Made by a program: the position numbers and the translations under genes
Shown here: piece after piece, positions 27,771 to 36,872 of the stretch
Numbering within the stretch: position 1 is the first letter of the stretch
How the letters are laid out: every line of letters starts with the position of its first letter
Source: JBCBDX01 sp039815825
GTDB lineage: Bacteria; Pseudomonadota; Alphaproteobacteria; Rhizobiales; Rhizobiaceae
DNA length: 64,000 bases
Assembly: GCA_039815825.1 (NCBI GenBank)
Contig: JBCBYO010000016.1
Location: 1-64,000 of the forward strand
Direction: 5' to 3'
Notes under the pieces: generated by a model
Databases searched by the model: none
What the model saw: only the letters and a program-made list of their open reading frames with translations
Told to the model about the DNA's origin: nothing

Positions 27771-30568
27771 TATTCTGCGGCCTCGACGCTCGGCTCTTCA
27801 GCAGAGCGGATCTGCGCGGCACAATATTTAAACTCCGGAATTTTCCCGAACGGGTCCAATTGTGGGTTTGTCAGTACGTTAGCGGGGCTTTCATTGAACG
27901 CAAATGGCATAAAAATCATCCCGTCTGCCACTTCGCGGTCCGCGCGAAGTAGTGCTTTGACGGTTCCGCGCCGTGTTGAAACTTCAACCAATTGCTCAAC
28001 GATAAGGCCTTGGCGTTCAATCTCTCGGGGGTTCATCGCTGCAATGCCCTGTGGTTCAAGATGGTCTAAAACAACGGCACGCCGGGTCATCGCGCCGGTG
28101 TGCCAGTGCTCTAAAAGCCGACCGGTGGTCAGCACCATCGGGAAATCATCATCGGGCACTTCGTCGGGCGCGCGCAGATCGGCTGGCGTAATTTTTCCGC
28201 GGCCATCAGTTGTCGGGAAACCATCATCGAAAATCACGTCACGTCCTACCCCGGTTTCACCATCAAGGGGATAGGTAACAGCGCCCTCTCGTTCCAGTTT
28301 TTCCCAGCCAATTCCCGCCAATGATGGCATGTGGCCGGCCATTTCCGTGTAAACGTCACTAACGCCATTTGGATAACGCCAACCCATATCAAGACGGTTG
28401 GCCAGTTCGACAATCAGCTCCCAGTCTTGGCGGGCTTCGCCGGGCAGTGGCACCGCTGGTCGCCCAATTTGAACCTGGCGGTTGGTATTGGTGTAGGTTC
28501 CCAGTTTTTCCGCATGTGCGGATGCCGGGAAAACCACATCGGCATGCCAAGCCGTTTCTGTGAGGAAAATATCCTGAACGACAAGGTGATCTAGTTTGGC
28601 CAACGCAGCGCGTGCATGCGTCTGGTCCGGATCGGACATCGCAGGGTTTTCACCCATAATATACATGCCCTTGATTTGGTCGTCGTGGATTGCATCCATG
28701 ATTTCAACAACTGTTAGGCCACGTTTTGGGTCCAGCGCCCTGCCCCAGGCATCTTCCATGCCTGAGCGGACGTCGGCATTTTCGACAAGCTTATAATCCG
28801 GGTACATCATGGGAATGAGCCCGGCATCTGAAGCGCCCTGAACATTGTTCTGTCCACGCAGTGGGTGAAGGCCTGTTCCGGGTCTGCCGACATGCCCGGT
28901 GGTTAGTGCAAGCGCGATCAAACAACGCGAATTGTCGGTTCCGTGCGTATGTTGGGATATTCCCATGCCCCAAAAAATGATTGAACGCTCTGCTTTGGCA
29001 TAGGTTCGCGCGCAATCACGCAACATATCCGCTGAGACGCCGCACGTTTCGGCCATGGCTTCCGGCGAAAAGTCCGCGACTTTTTCCCGAAGTGCTTCAA
29101 ACCCGTCGACATTGGCTTGAATATACTGCTCGTCGTAGAGTTTTTCCTCGATGATCACGTGTAACATCGCGTTTAACATCGCGACGTCAGAACCTGCTTT
29201 GAACTGGATGGCATGGGTGGCGTGCCGCATCAGATCCTGTCGGCGCGGGTCAAACACCATCAGTTTTTTACCCTGCTGTGCAGCCTGCTTAAAATAGGTG
29301 GCGGCAACGGGGTGATTGGTGGTCGGTCGTGCGCCGATGACGATGATACAGTCGGCCTCAAGGGCATCAGTAAAGGGCGCGGAGACAGCGCCAGAGCCAA
29401 CGCCCTCCAACAACGCGGCGACCGACGACGCATGGCAAAGCCGGGTACAGTGGTCGACATTGTTGGTGCCAAATCCTTGGCGGATTAATTTTTGGAAAAG
29501 GTAGGCTTCCTCATTTGAGCCTTTCGCCGAACCGAAACCGGCGAGCGCTTGGCCACCTTGTTCCTTGATTATCGTTTTGAAACCGTGCGCTGCGAGATCT
29601 GATGCCTCGTCCCAACTTGCCTCGCGGAAAACTTCATTGATAGGTGTCGAGCGCATATCGATGTCACCGCGTTTGGGTGCATCATCGCGACGAATGAGCG
29701 GTTTTGTCAGCCGCTCTGGGCTATGCACATAGTCAAAACCAAACCTGCCTTTTACACAAAGCCGGTTTTCGTTGGCCGGACCATCGCGGCCATCGACCTG
29801 CACTATTTTTTCATCTTTCACCCGGACAGTCGTTTGGCATCCCACGCCGCAAAACGGACAAACGGAATCAACTTCTTCGTCGAAATCTCTGATATTACTT
29901 GATTTTCCGTCATCTGCCAGAAGGCTTTTCTCGAGCAGTGCGCCGGTTGGGCACGCTTGCACGCACTCCCCGCACGTCACGCATGTGGAATGGCCCATGG
30001 GATCGTGAATGTCGAATACTGGTGTAGCGTGGTGCCCACGGTCGGCCATCCCAAGCACATCGTTGACTTGCACCTCCCGGCATGCGCGAACGCACAAGCC
30101 ACAAGCGATGCAACTGTCGAGATTGACAGCGATTGCGGGGTTGCTGAGATCTTGTGCTGATCGGTCGTCGTGGCCCTTCGATGGTAGGCGATCGCTTTCT
30201 TTGATCCGCCAAGTCTGTGCCCATTGCCAGAACGGGCTTTGGGTGTCGGGTGACGCGTCGCGATCAGGCATATCGGCGGCCAACAATTCAAAAACCATCT
30301 TGCGGGCGCTGTCGGCTCGCTCGGTGTCGGTTTTGACTACCATGCCGTCGGCTACCTTGCGCACGCAGGATGCAGCTAGGGTTCGCTCTCCTTCAATTTC
30401 TACCATGCAAGCGCGGCAATTACCGTCTGGCCGGTAACCTTTTTGATCAAGATGACAAAGGTGTGGGATGCGGTTCCCGTGGCGCTTTGCGACGGACCAA
30501 ATCGTGTCACCGGCAGCTGCTTCAACATCTTGTCCATCCAGGGTGAAGCTAACGCGTTTGTCCGTCAT
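27770..30568 (-). CDS. fdsA: NAD-dependent formate dehydrogenase, alpha (molybdenum) subunit
   Basis: Catalytic subunit of a cytoplasmic, oxygen-tolerant, NAD-linked formate dehydrogenase. Order of parts: an N-terminal NuoG-like [2Fe-2S] ferredoxin (about 1-80, with CRACMVEI), two ferredoxin-type clusters (CIACGLCVRAC and CVTCGECVQACP), a CPFCGVGC cluster and the bis-MGD molybdopterin fold. The active-site region reads DHCTRLCHASS, so the metal ligand is cysteine, not selenocysteine. 932 aa from ATG 30568; a GTG one codon upstream is also possible. The start overlaps the upstream fused subunit gene, and a CIA30 gene overlaps its stop. Confidence 0.95.
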   Translation of the reverse strand: MTDKRVSFTLDGQDVEAAAGDTIWSVAKRHGNRIPHLCHLDQKGYRPDGNCRACMVEIEGERTLAASCVRKVADGMVVKTDTERADSARKMVFELLAADMPDRDASPDTQSPFWQWAQTWRIKESDRLPSKGHDDRSAQDLSNPAIAVNLDSCIACGLCVRACREVQVNDVLGMADRGHHATPVFDIHDPMGHSTCVTCGECVQACPTGALLEKSLLADDGKSSNIRDFDEEVDSVCPFCGVGCQTTVRVKDEKIVQVDGRDGPANENRLCVKGRFGFDYVHSPERLTKPLIRRDDAPKRGDIDMRSTPINEVFREASWDEASDLAAHGFKTIIKEQGGQALAGFGSAKGSNEEAYLFQKLIRQGFGTNNVDHCTRLCHASSVAALLEGVGSGAVSAPFTDALEADCIIVIGARPTTNHPVAATYFKQAAQQGKKLMVFDPRRQDLMRHATHAIQFKAGSDVAMLNAMLHVIIEEKLYDEQYIQANVDGFEALREKVADFSPEAMAETCGVSADMLRDCARTYAKAERSIIFWGMGISQHTHGTDNSRCLIALALTTGHVGRPGTGLHPLRGQNNVQGASDAGLIPMMYPDYKLVENADVRSGMEDAWGRALDPKRGLTVVEIMDAIHDDQIKGMYIMGENPAMSDPDQTHARAALAKLDHLVVQDIFLTETAWHADVVFPASAHAEKLGTYTNTNRQVQIGRPAVPLPGEARQDWELIVELANRLDMGWRYPNGVSDVYTEMAGHMPSLAGIGWEKLEREGAVTYPLDGETGVGRDVIFDDGFPTTDGRGKITPADLRAPDEVPDDDFPMVLTTGRLLEHWHTGAMTRRAVVLDHLEPQGIAAMNPREIERQGLIVEQLVEVSTRRGTVKALLRADREVADGMIFMPFAFNESPANVLTNPQLDPFGKIPEFKYCAAQIRSAEEPSVEAAE

Positions 30569-32247
30569 CACAGATCATCCCGAAAGTGCTTAAACAAATG
30601 GGCTACCGGATTGGGTGCTGCTTGCCCTAGACCGCAGATCGAAGCGTCACGCATGACAGTTTCAAGCTCTTGGATCGTTGCCTCATCGAGCTTTCCTGGT
30701 TCGCTAAGCAGGCTCAGCATCTTCTCAGTTCCGGCCCGGCACGGCGTGCATTGGCCACAGCTCTCATGTTCAAAAAACTGCATGAGATTGACAACGACCT
30801 CTTTGATGTTGTCCTGGTGCGAGAGGATCACCACGGCATGCGAGCCGACAAAGGCCCCTTCGTCCGCCAGTTGTCCGCCAAAATCCAGCGGTATATCCCC
30901 AAACGAGGCGGGTAAAATGCCGCCTGACGCACCACCGGGCAAATAGGCTTTAAATTCATGCCCATCCAGCATGCCGCCGCAATGGTCATTGATCAATTCG
31001 CTGGCGGTGGTCCCTGCAGGAGCAACCACAACACCGGGTTTCTTTACGCGTCCGGATACTGAATAGCTTCGAAAACCGGGATGGTCCGGTTTACCTTGCG
31101 CGCGGAACCAGTCTGCCCCTTTGTTCAAAATATCGGGTACCCAAAAAAGTGTTTCGACATTGTGATTAAGTGTCGGGCGGCCGAAGAGCCCAACTTCGGC
31201 AATGTAAGGTGGCCGGTGGCGCGGGAGGCCGCGTTTGCCTTCAATGCTTTCCAGCATCGCGCTTTCTTCACCGCAGATATAGGCGCCGGCACCGCGTCGG
31301 ATTTCCATCGGCACGGTCGGGATGACGGAACCGATTAATCGATCAATCTCTCGCTTTAAAATGTCGATGATCGCAGGATATTCATCGCGCATGTAGATGA
31401 AGATCTTTTCGCACCCGACAATTTGCGCAGCGATCTGAGCGCCCTCCAACATTTTGTGGGGTTGGCGTTCCAGCCAATAGCGGTCTTTGAACGTTCCCGG
31501 CTCGCCCTCGTCTCCATTGATCGTCATATATCGGGGGCCATCAAAACCGGCGACGATCGACCATTTGCGCCCTGCCGGAAAACCAGCGCCGCCCAAACCG
31601 CGAAGGCCGGCTTCAGACATGGTCGCGATCGCGTCTTGCTGCGTCAAGCTGCCTTCGATGACCGATCGCAAGGTCGCGTAGCCGCCATCGGCCAGGTAGG
31701 CGTCCAGCGTTTGATAATTGGGTATCGTGGGTTCGATCTGCGTTTCCGACAAGACGGCTTCGGCGGTTGCATTGTCGATGGCCTTTTTTCCCACCTGTGC
31801 GGCCGGTGCTTGCGCGCAGCGACCGATACATGGAACACGCTGAATACGAGTATCGTCGGCCGCACGTGTTTCGAGTTCTGCGATGAGCTTTTCCGCGCCA
31901 GCTAGCATGCAGCTCAGACTGTCACACACGCGAATTGTTCGGGCTGGCGGCGGTGTTTGGCCTTCTTTGACGACGTCAAAATGGTGATAAAAGCTCGCAA
32001 CTTCATATACTTCCACCTGCGACAAGCGGAATAATTCAGCCAGTGCTGCCAAATATGGCGCGCTTAAATGCCCTTGGTCATCCTGGATCAGGTGGAGCGC
32101 TTCGATGAGAAGATCTTTGCGGCGCGGCAGATCGCCTAATATCGCAGAAACCTCGGCCAGATCCGCGGATTGCACTTGTCTGCCTTTGGGCAGATGCGCT
32201 CGGCGTTTGCCCTTGGCGGGCCTATCGATAAGTGTATTTGTCGCCAT
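30568..32247 (-). CDS. Formate dehydrogenase fused gamma-beta (NuoE-NuoF-like) subunit
   Basis: Electron-transfer subunit that passes electrons from the FdsA clusters to NAD+. The N-terminal part (about 25-180) is NuoE/FdsG-like with thioredoxin-fold [2Fe-2S] cysteines in CDSLSC and CIGRC. The rest (about 190-559) is NuoF/FdsB-like: GLRGLGGAGFPAGRKW for NADH, NGDEGEPGTFKDR for FMN, and SCGQCTPCRAG for a [4Fe-4S] cluster. In the classic fds operon these are separate genes; here they are one 559-aa chain. No fdsC or fdsD follows in this cluster, so cofactor insertion helpers must be elsewhere. Confidence 0.92.
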   Translation of the reverse strand: MATNTLIDRPAKGKRRAHLPKGRQVQSADLAEVSAILGDLPRRKDLLIEALHLIQDDQGHLSAPYLAALAELFRLSQVEVYEVASFYHHFDVVKEGQTPPPARTIRVCDSLSCMLAGAEKLIAELETRAADDTRIQRVPCIGRCAQAPAAQVGKKAIDNATAEAVLSETQIEPTIPNYQTLDAYLADGGYATLRSVIEGSLTQQDAIATMSEAGLRGLGGAGFPAGRKWSIVAGFDGPRYMTINGDEGEPGTFKDRYWLERQPHKMLEGAQIAAQIVGCEKIFIYMRDEYPAIIDILKREIDRLIGSVIPTVPMEIRRGAGAYICGEESAMLESIEGKRGLPRHRPPYIAEVGLFGRPTLNHNVETLFWVPDILNKGADWFRAQGKPDHPGFRSYSVSGRVKKPGVVVAPAGTTASELINDHCGGMLDGHEFKAYLPGGASGGILPASFGDIPLDFGGQLADEGAFVGSHAVVILSHQDNIKEVVVNLMQFFEHESCGQCTPCRAGTEKMLSLLSEPGKLDEATIQELETVMRDASICGLGQAAPNPVAHLFKHFRDDL

Positions 32248-32404
32248 CTGCGATGGTTCCTCCCGAACTCATGTTATGACAGAGAGTTTAGCGCTTGCGA
32301 ACCAGATCTGCGGCAAGGACAGGTCGCAATTAGTTCCTTTCGATCGCGTAACCACTTTCTAATGGTTGTGCTGCTAATAACTTGGTCAGAAATCGTTTGT
32401 CGGA

Positions 32405-33631
32405 GTGCGCAGCTTGCTGAACTCATTGGTCAACGCGTCTTGGGTCGATCAAGACCGGCTGAAAATTTATCCCCTCATTTTGGTCGGAATGCTGGCGGCG
32501 GCCACAGCTTACGTATTGGCGAGCAACGATGGGCTCTTGCCAAATGGTAATCCGTTTGGCAGCGATTTTGTCAGTTTTTGGGTGGCAGCCCGTGAAGCTT
32601 TGTATGCTGACCCGACTGTTGCCTATGCACGACAAACATTTGAGCCCATTCAGCAATCACTTTTCCCTGAAGGCGGCTTTTTCGCATTTTTCTACCCGCC
32701 CCACTTTCAACTGATGCTTTTGCCTTTCGGTGTTTTGTCTTTTTACGTCGCCCTTTTGCTTTGGTTGGTCCTCAGTTTTGTGCTGGTTGGTTGGGCGATG
32801 GTGCGGATTACGGGCGAGGTAAAGTTGACACTACTGCTGGCCCTCGCTTTTCCGGCCGCGTTTTTGAACATATCCCACGGTCAGAATGCATTCTTGACGG
32901 CAGGTCTTTTTGCTTGGGGGCTTTACGTTTTGCCGTCCCGTCCCGTGTTGGCTGGCATATTCTTTGGTGTGCTAACGTTTAAGCCGCAATTGGGTGTTCT
33001 TATCCCCATCGCTCTTTTGGCGGCTGGGCAATGGCGCGCAATCTTTTCCGCGGTCGCCACCACGCTTGTTCTTGCCGCAACCAGCGCGTTTGTCCTTGGT
33101 ATAGATGTCTGGCAAGCGTTCTTGGCGCAAACGCAAGATGCTACCAATGTCCTTGAGCAAGGATCAGTTGGCTTTGCCAAAATGATCTCGACTTACTCGG
33201 GTCTACGCTCAGTTGGGATTGGCCACGGTATCTCGATGGCGATCCATGGTGCTGTTAGCTTTGGCGTTGTTCTTGTCGTTTGGCAGGTATGGCGTGCAAA
33301 ATCGTCGGCATCGCATTCGCTCAAATGCGCTGTCCTCATGGCCGGTGCATTGATCGTCACGCCATTTGGTCTGAATTATGATCTCTATCTGTTGGCACCT
33401 GCGGCTGCATTCTTCGTGTCTGCGGTTGCGTGGGGCGAAATGGACAGTATCGAGCGCAACAGTCTGATTGCCGGTTTCTTTTTGCCGATTACCGTGTTGC
33501 TCACGATGACCGAAGGCTATTCGCTTGCGCCATGGATTGTCATGCTCGTGTTTGCTGCGTTCGCTGGGCGGGCGCTCGGTCGAAATGTTGTGCCGATTGG
33601 AATAAACGGCGCACCGGTTGCAGCTGAATAA
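32405..33631 (+). CDS. Membrane glycosyltransferase family 87 (DUF2029) protein
   Basis: A 408-residue integral membrane protein with about 9-10 membrane segments and the GT87/DUF2029 pattern: an early DFVSFW after the first segment, a YPPHF loop, HGQNAFL, and KPQLG. GT87 enzymes such as the mycobacterial PimE use polyprenyl-phosphate mannose to extend envelope glycolipids; the sugar and acceptor here cannot be read from sequence. The start is GTG 32405. It stands alone, divergent from the formate dehydrogenase operon, and ends at a bidirectional hairpin terminator. Confidence 0.8.
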   Translation: MRSLLNSLVNASWVDQDRLKIYPLILVGMLAAATAYVLASNDGLLPNGNPFGSDFVSFWVAAREALYADPTVAYARQTFEPIQQSLFPEGGFFAFFYPPHFQLMLLPFGVLSFYVALLLWLVLSFVLVGWAMVRITGEVKLTLLLALAFPAAFLNISHGQNAFLTAGLFAWGLYVLPSRPVLAGIFFGVLTFKPQLGVLIPIALLAAGQWRAIFSAVATTLVLAATSAFVLGIDVWQAFLAQTQDATNVLEQGSVGFAKMISTYSGLRSVGIGHGISMAIHGAVSFGVVLVVWQVWRAKSSASHSLKCAVLMAGALIVTPFGLNYDLYLLAPAAAFFVSAVAWGEMDSIERNSLIAGFFLPITVLLTMTEGYSLAPWIVMLVFAAFAGRALGRNVVPIGINGAPVAAE

Positions 33632-33635
33632 AAAA

Positions 33636-33660
33636 GGGCGCCTCAAGGCGCCCTTCTCTT
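33636..33660. terminator. Bidirectional intrinsic terminator between the GT87 and BMP genes
   Basis: A perfect 7-bp stem GGGCGCC/GGCGCCC with a TCAA loop (33636-33653). On the plus strand it is followed by TTCTCTT; on the minus strand by a run of T (the A-run at 33630-33635). It can end transcription of the GT87 gene and of the nucleoside ABC transporter operon arriving from the other side. Confidence 0.85.
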
Positions 33661-33681
33661 CGTCGTTGCCTGAACAAGTGA

Positions 33682-34755
33682 TTATTGCGGCAGTTGGTCG
33701 TCAACGCCTTGTACGTAGAAATCCATGCCGAGCAGTTCACCGATTGAAGCTGTTTCGCCTTCGGCAAGCCACTCAGTGCCGTCTTGCTTCATGATTGGGC
33801 CGGTAAAGGGCTCAAGGCGACCGATCATGATGTCGCGTTCGGTGATTTTGGCTCTGGCGGCCACGTCGTATGGCATGTTCCGGTACGGCGCCATGGCCAC
33901 ATGGCCTTCGATCATGCCGCCCCAAACATCCTGCTGTTCCCAAGTGCCGTCGAGAACCGCACCAACGCGTTCCACGTAATATGGGCCCCAGTCATCGATG
34001 ATGGATGTCAGCTGCGTGTTTTCACCAAAAGCTTGCATGTCAGATGCCTGACCAAACGCTTTGATACCGCGCTCTTCAGCAACCTGCATGGCGGCGGTGG
34101 AGTCTGTGTGCTGGGTGACGATATCGACCCCTTGGTCGATCAACGCTTTAGCAGCATCTGCTTCTTTGCCGGGATCGAACCAAGTGTTGACCCAAACGAC
34201 TTTCAACGAAAAGTCAGGGTTTACTGATTGTGCGCCCAAGATGAACGAGTTGATGCCGCGCACAACTTCCGGGATCGGGAATGATGCGATGTAACCGGCA
34301 ACCCCGGTTTCTGAGATGCTCGCTGCAATCTGACCTTGAATGTAGCGACCCTGATAGAATTTGGAGTTGTAGGTGGTAACGTTTTCCGTCGCCCTTGTGT
34401 AACCGGTCGCGTGCTCGAATTTCACATCAGGAAAATCGGCGGCGACTTTGTTTGTCGGGTCCATATAGCCGAAGGATGTTGTGAAAATGATATCGCAGCC
34501 AGAGCGCGCAAAACGCTCGATGGCACGTTCAGCATCTGCGCCTTCACCAACACTTTCGAGATAGGCGGTTTCCACACGATCGCCGAATGCTTTTTCGACA
34601 TCCAGAAGGCCTTGGTGATGCTGGTAGCTCCAGCCGTAGTCACCGATTGGGCCAACATAGACAAAGCATGCCTTGGCATCAGCGGCAGCAGCGGCTTGCA
34701 TCGACATGGCGATGGCAGCGCCGGCCCCTAAAAGTGTTGCAGTCAGTTTTTTCAT
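33682..34755 (-). CDS. BMP family ABC transporter substrate-binding protein
   Basis: Periplasmic binding protein of the BMP/PnrA family, which bind purine nucleosides for ABC uptake. Signal peptide about 1-24 ending AAAA-ADAKA, then the two-lobed fold with CFVYVGPIGDYGWSYQHHQGL, DIIFTTSFGYMD and QHTDSTAAMQ. 357 aa is standard. It is the last gene of a four-gene unit (ATPase, two permeases, binding protein) and lies 90 bases after the second permease, then ends at a hairpin. The ligand is inferred from the family, not seen. Confidence 0.91.
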   Translation of the reverse strand: MKKLTATLLGAGAAIAMSMQAAAAADAKACFVYVGPIGDYGWSYQHHQGLLDVEKAFGDRVETAYLESVGEGADAERAIERFARSGCDIIFTTSFGYMDPTNKVAADFPDVKFEHATGYTRATENVTTYNSKFYQGRYIQGQIAASISETGVAGYIASFPIPEVVRGINSFILGAQSVNPDFSLKVVWVNTWFDPGKEADAAKALIDQGVDIVTQHTDSTAAMQVAEERGIKAFGQASDMQAFGENTQLTSIIDDWGPYYVERVGAVLDGTWEQQDVWGGMIEGHVAMAPYRNMPYDVAARAKITERDIMIGRLEPFTGPIMKQDGTEWLAEGETASIGELLGMDFYVQGVDDQLPQ

Positions 34756-34845
34756 ATTCCCTTCACTCCCTGGCGTTGGAACGGTTTCAATGTGTTTCGA
34801 GGTTGGTGTTGCTCTCTGGCGTATCCCGTTTTCTTTCCCCGTAAA

Positions 34846-35772
34846 TTAGGTATCCGGCACAAATGGTCTACCCAGCATGGCCGGCGTGTTTTTCATCGTC
34901 ATCCGCCTGTTTGCGGAAATCAAGACCAGTACGACAATCGTTGCCACATATGGCAGTGCCGACAGGAACTGGGAAGGAATGGCAATGCCTTGCGCTTGCG
35001 CGTGGAACTGCAGGATTGTGATGCCGCCAAAGAGGTATGCGCCGGCCAAAACCCGCCACGGTAGCCACGACGCAAATACCACCAAAGCCAGGGCGATCCA
35101 TCCGCGACCGGCGGTCATGTTTTCCACCCATTGCGGTGTGTAGACCAAAGACAAGTGGGCACCGGCCAGGCCTGCACAGGCACCGCCAAACATGATGGCA
35201 AGGTACCGAACCCGGGCAACATTGATACCGAGCGCGTGGGCCGAAACGTGATTGTCGCCGACGGACCGCAAGACCAAGCCCGGTTTGGTTTTAAAGATGA
35301 ACCAATTGACGCCAACAAGCAGCGCCATCGCGATGTAAAAAATTGGGTCCTGACCAAACAAGATTTCTCCGACGAAGGGGATATCGACCAAGACTGGAAT
35401 GCTGATGTCCTCCAGTTTAATACCGGGCAAGCCGATAAAAGCTTCTCCCGCCATGCCTGAAACCCCCAGACCTAATAGCGTCAGCGAGAGGCCTGTCGCG
35501 ACCTGGTTGGTCGCCAAAGTAACCGTTAGGAACGCAAAGAGCAGCGAAAACAGAGCTCCGCAAATAGGCGCAAATAAGACGCCGGCCCATGCGCTGCCGG
35601 CCAATTGAGCAGCGGCAAAACCAGAGACTGCGCCCACAATCATCATGCCTTCGACGCCAAGATTTAGGACGCCTGAACGCTCGACGACCAATTCACCCAA
35701 AGCAGCCAGGAGAAGCGGTGTTGCGGCTGTCATCGTGGTCAGAAGAATGGCTTCAATCATTGTAGCGGTCAT
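34846..35772 (-). CDS. Nucleoside ABC transporter permease (second)
   Basis: A 308-residue inner-membrane permease of the branched-chain/simple-sugar type, with about eight membrane segments. GVLNLGVEGMMIVGAVSGF near residue 35 is the hallmark of the BMP-linked YufQ/NupC-like permease, and AHALGINVARVRYLAIMFGG is the conserved cytoplasmic loop that docks the ATPase. Its start overlaps the end of the first permease gene by four bases, so the two are coupled and probably form a heterodimeric channel. Confidence 0.92.
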   Translation of the reverse strand: MTATMIEAILLTTMTAATPLLLAALGELVVERSGVLNLGVEGMMIVGAVSGFAAAQLAGSAWAGVLFAPICGALFSLLFAFLTVTLATNQVATGLSLTLLGLGVSGMAGEAFIGLPGIKLEDISIPVLVDIPFVGEILFGQDPIFYIAMALLVGVNWFIFKTKPGLVLRSVGDNHVSAHALGINVARVRYLAIMFGGACAGLAGAHLSLVYTPQWVENMTAGRGWIALALVVFASWLPWRVLAGAYLFGGITILQFHAQAQGIAIPSQFLSALPYVATIVVLVLISANRRMTMKNTPAMLGRPFVPDT

Positions 35773-36872
35773 GACGCGTTCCCCGGTTGTGCCGATCGGG
35801 CACTCAAGGTTCTGGTGACCTTCACTTTATAATTGATCAGCGTGTCGCAGCTAAGAACCGAAAACAGGATCAATCCTTGAAATACCGCTGCGACCTTATT
35901 GGAAACGCCAAGCGATATTTGTGCGGCTTCCCCGCCAAGATATGACAACGCCAAGATCAAGCCGGCCGCGATGATCCCTAATGGGTTCAAACGTCCCAAG
36001 AACGCGACAATGATCGCTGTAAAACCATAACCGGGCGAAATGGTTGGTCTAAGTTGGCCGATGGCACCAGAAACCTCTGAAATACCAGCCAAGCCTGCCA
36101 AGCCGCCTGATAGCAGGAATGCGAAGAAAACCATCTTGCGGTGGGAAAATCCAGCAAAGCGACCGGCTCTCGGGCTTTGGCCGAGCACACGGATCTCAAA
36201 ACCCTTCATGGTACGACTCATCATGAACCAGATTGCGATCGCAGCAATGATCGCAAAGACAAAACCCAGATGGGCCCTGCCCGATGCACTGGCGATCTCG
36301 GGTAAAATAGCGTCTGCATGGAACCGCCGTGTCTCCGGAAAGTTGAAACCTTCCGGGTTGCGCCAAGGTCCGCGTACTATCCAATCCAGGAACAGTTGGG
36401 CGACATAGACCAGCATCAAACTGCTCAGAATTTCGTTGGTGTGAAAACGAGCCTTTAATAGCGCTGGAATGGTAGCGTAGGCCGCGCCGCCTGCCACCCC
36501 CATGATCAGCATGAGAGGCAGGACTAAGGGACCGGTAACATCAGGCAGCAAAACCGGTAGCGCCGATCCTGCGATAGCCCCCATGATGAATTGTCCCTCG
36601 GCGCCGATGTTCCAATTATTGGAAGAGAAGCATACCGCCAAACCAACCGCGATCAGAATCAGCGGCGTCGCTTTGATCAGCAACTCGTGGATGGACCACA
36701 CCTCGGTCACCGGTTCGATAAAATAAACATAGAGCGCTTCAAGGGGCGGCTCACCAAGTATCGCGAACATGAGCGCGCCAATGGTCAGTGTGATTGCCAA
36801 CGCTAAAAGCGGGGATATGACACCAAGGAGTGGAATTCGGGTAGGGCGACGTTCGAGCGATATTTTTATCAT
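35769..36872 (-). CDS. Nucleoside ABC transporter permease (first)
   Basis: A 367-residue permease of the YufP/NupB-like group, with about nine membrane segments; NWNIGAEGQFIMGAIAGSA near residue 90 is the family signature and GQSPRAGRFAGFSHRKM is the ATPase-contact loop. Together with the adjacent permease it forms the channel for a purine nucleoside or similar ligand. It overlaps both neighbours by four bases (36869-36872 with the ATPase gene and 35769-35772 with the second permease). Confidence 0.92.
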   Translation of the reverse strand: MIKISLERRPTRIPLLGVISPLLALAITLTIGALMFAILGEPPLEALYVYFIEPVTEVWSIHELLIKATPLILIAVGLAVCFSSNNWNIGAEGQFIMGAIAGSALPVLLPDVTGPLVLPLMLIMGVAGGAAYATIPALLKARFHTNEILSSLMLVYVAQLFLDWIVRGPWRNPEGFNFPETRRFHADAILPEIASASGRAHLGFVFAIIAAIAIWFMMSRTMKGFEIRVLGQSPRAGRFAGFSHRKMVFFAFLLSGGLAGLAGISEVSGAIGQLRPTISPGYGFTAIIVAFLGRLNPLGIIAAGLILALSYLGGEAAQISLGVSNKVAAVFQGLILFSVLSCDTLINYKVKVTRTLSARSAQPGNAS

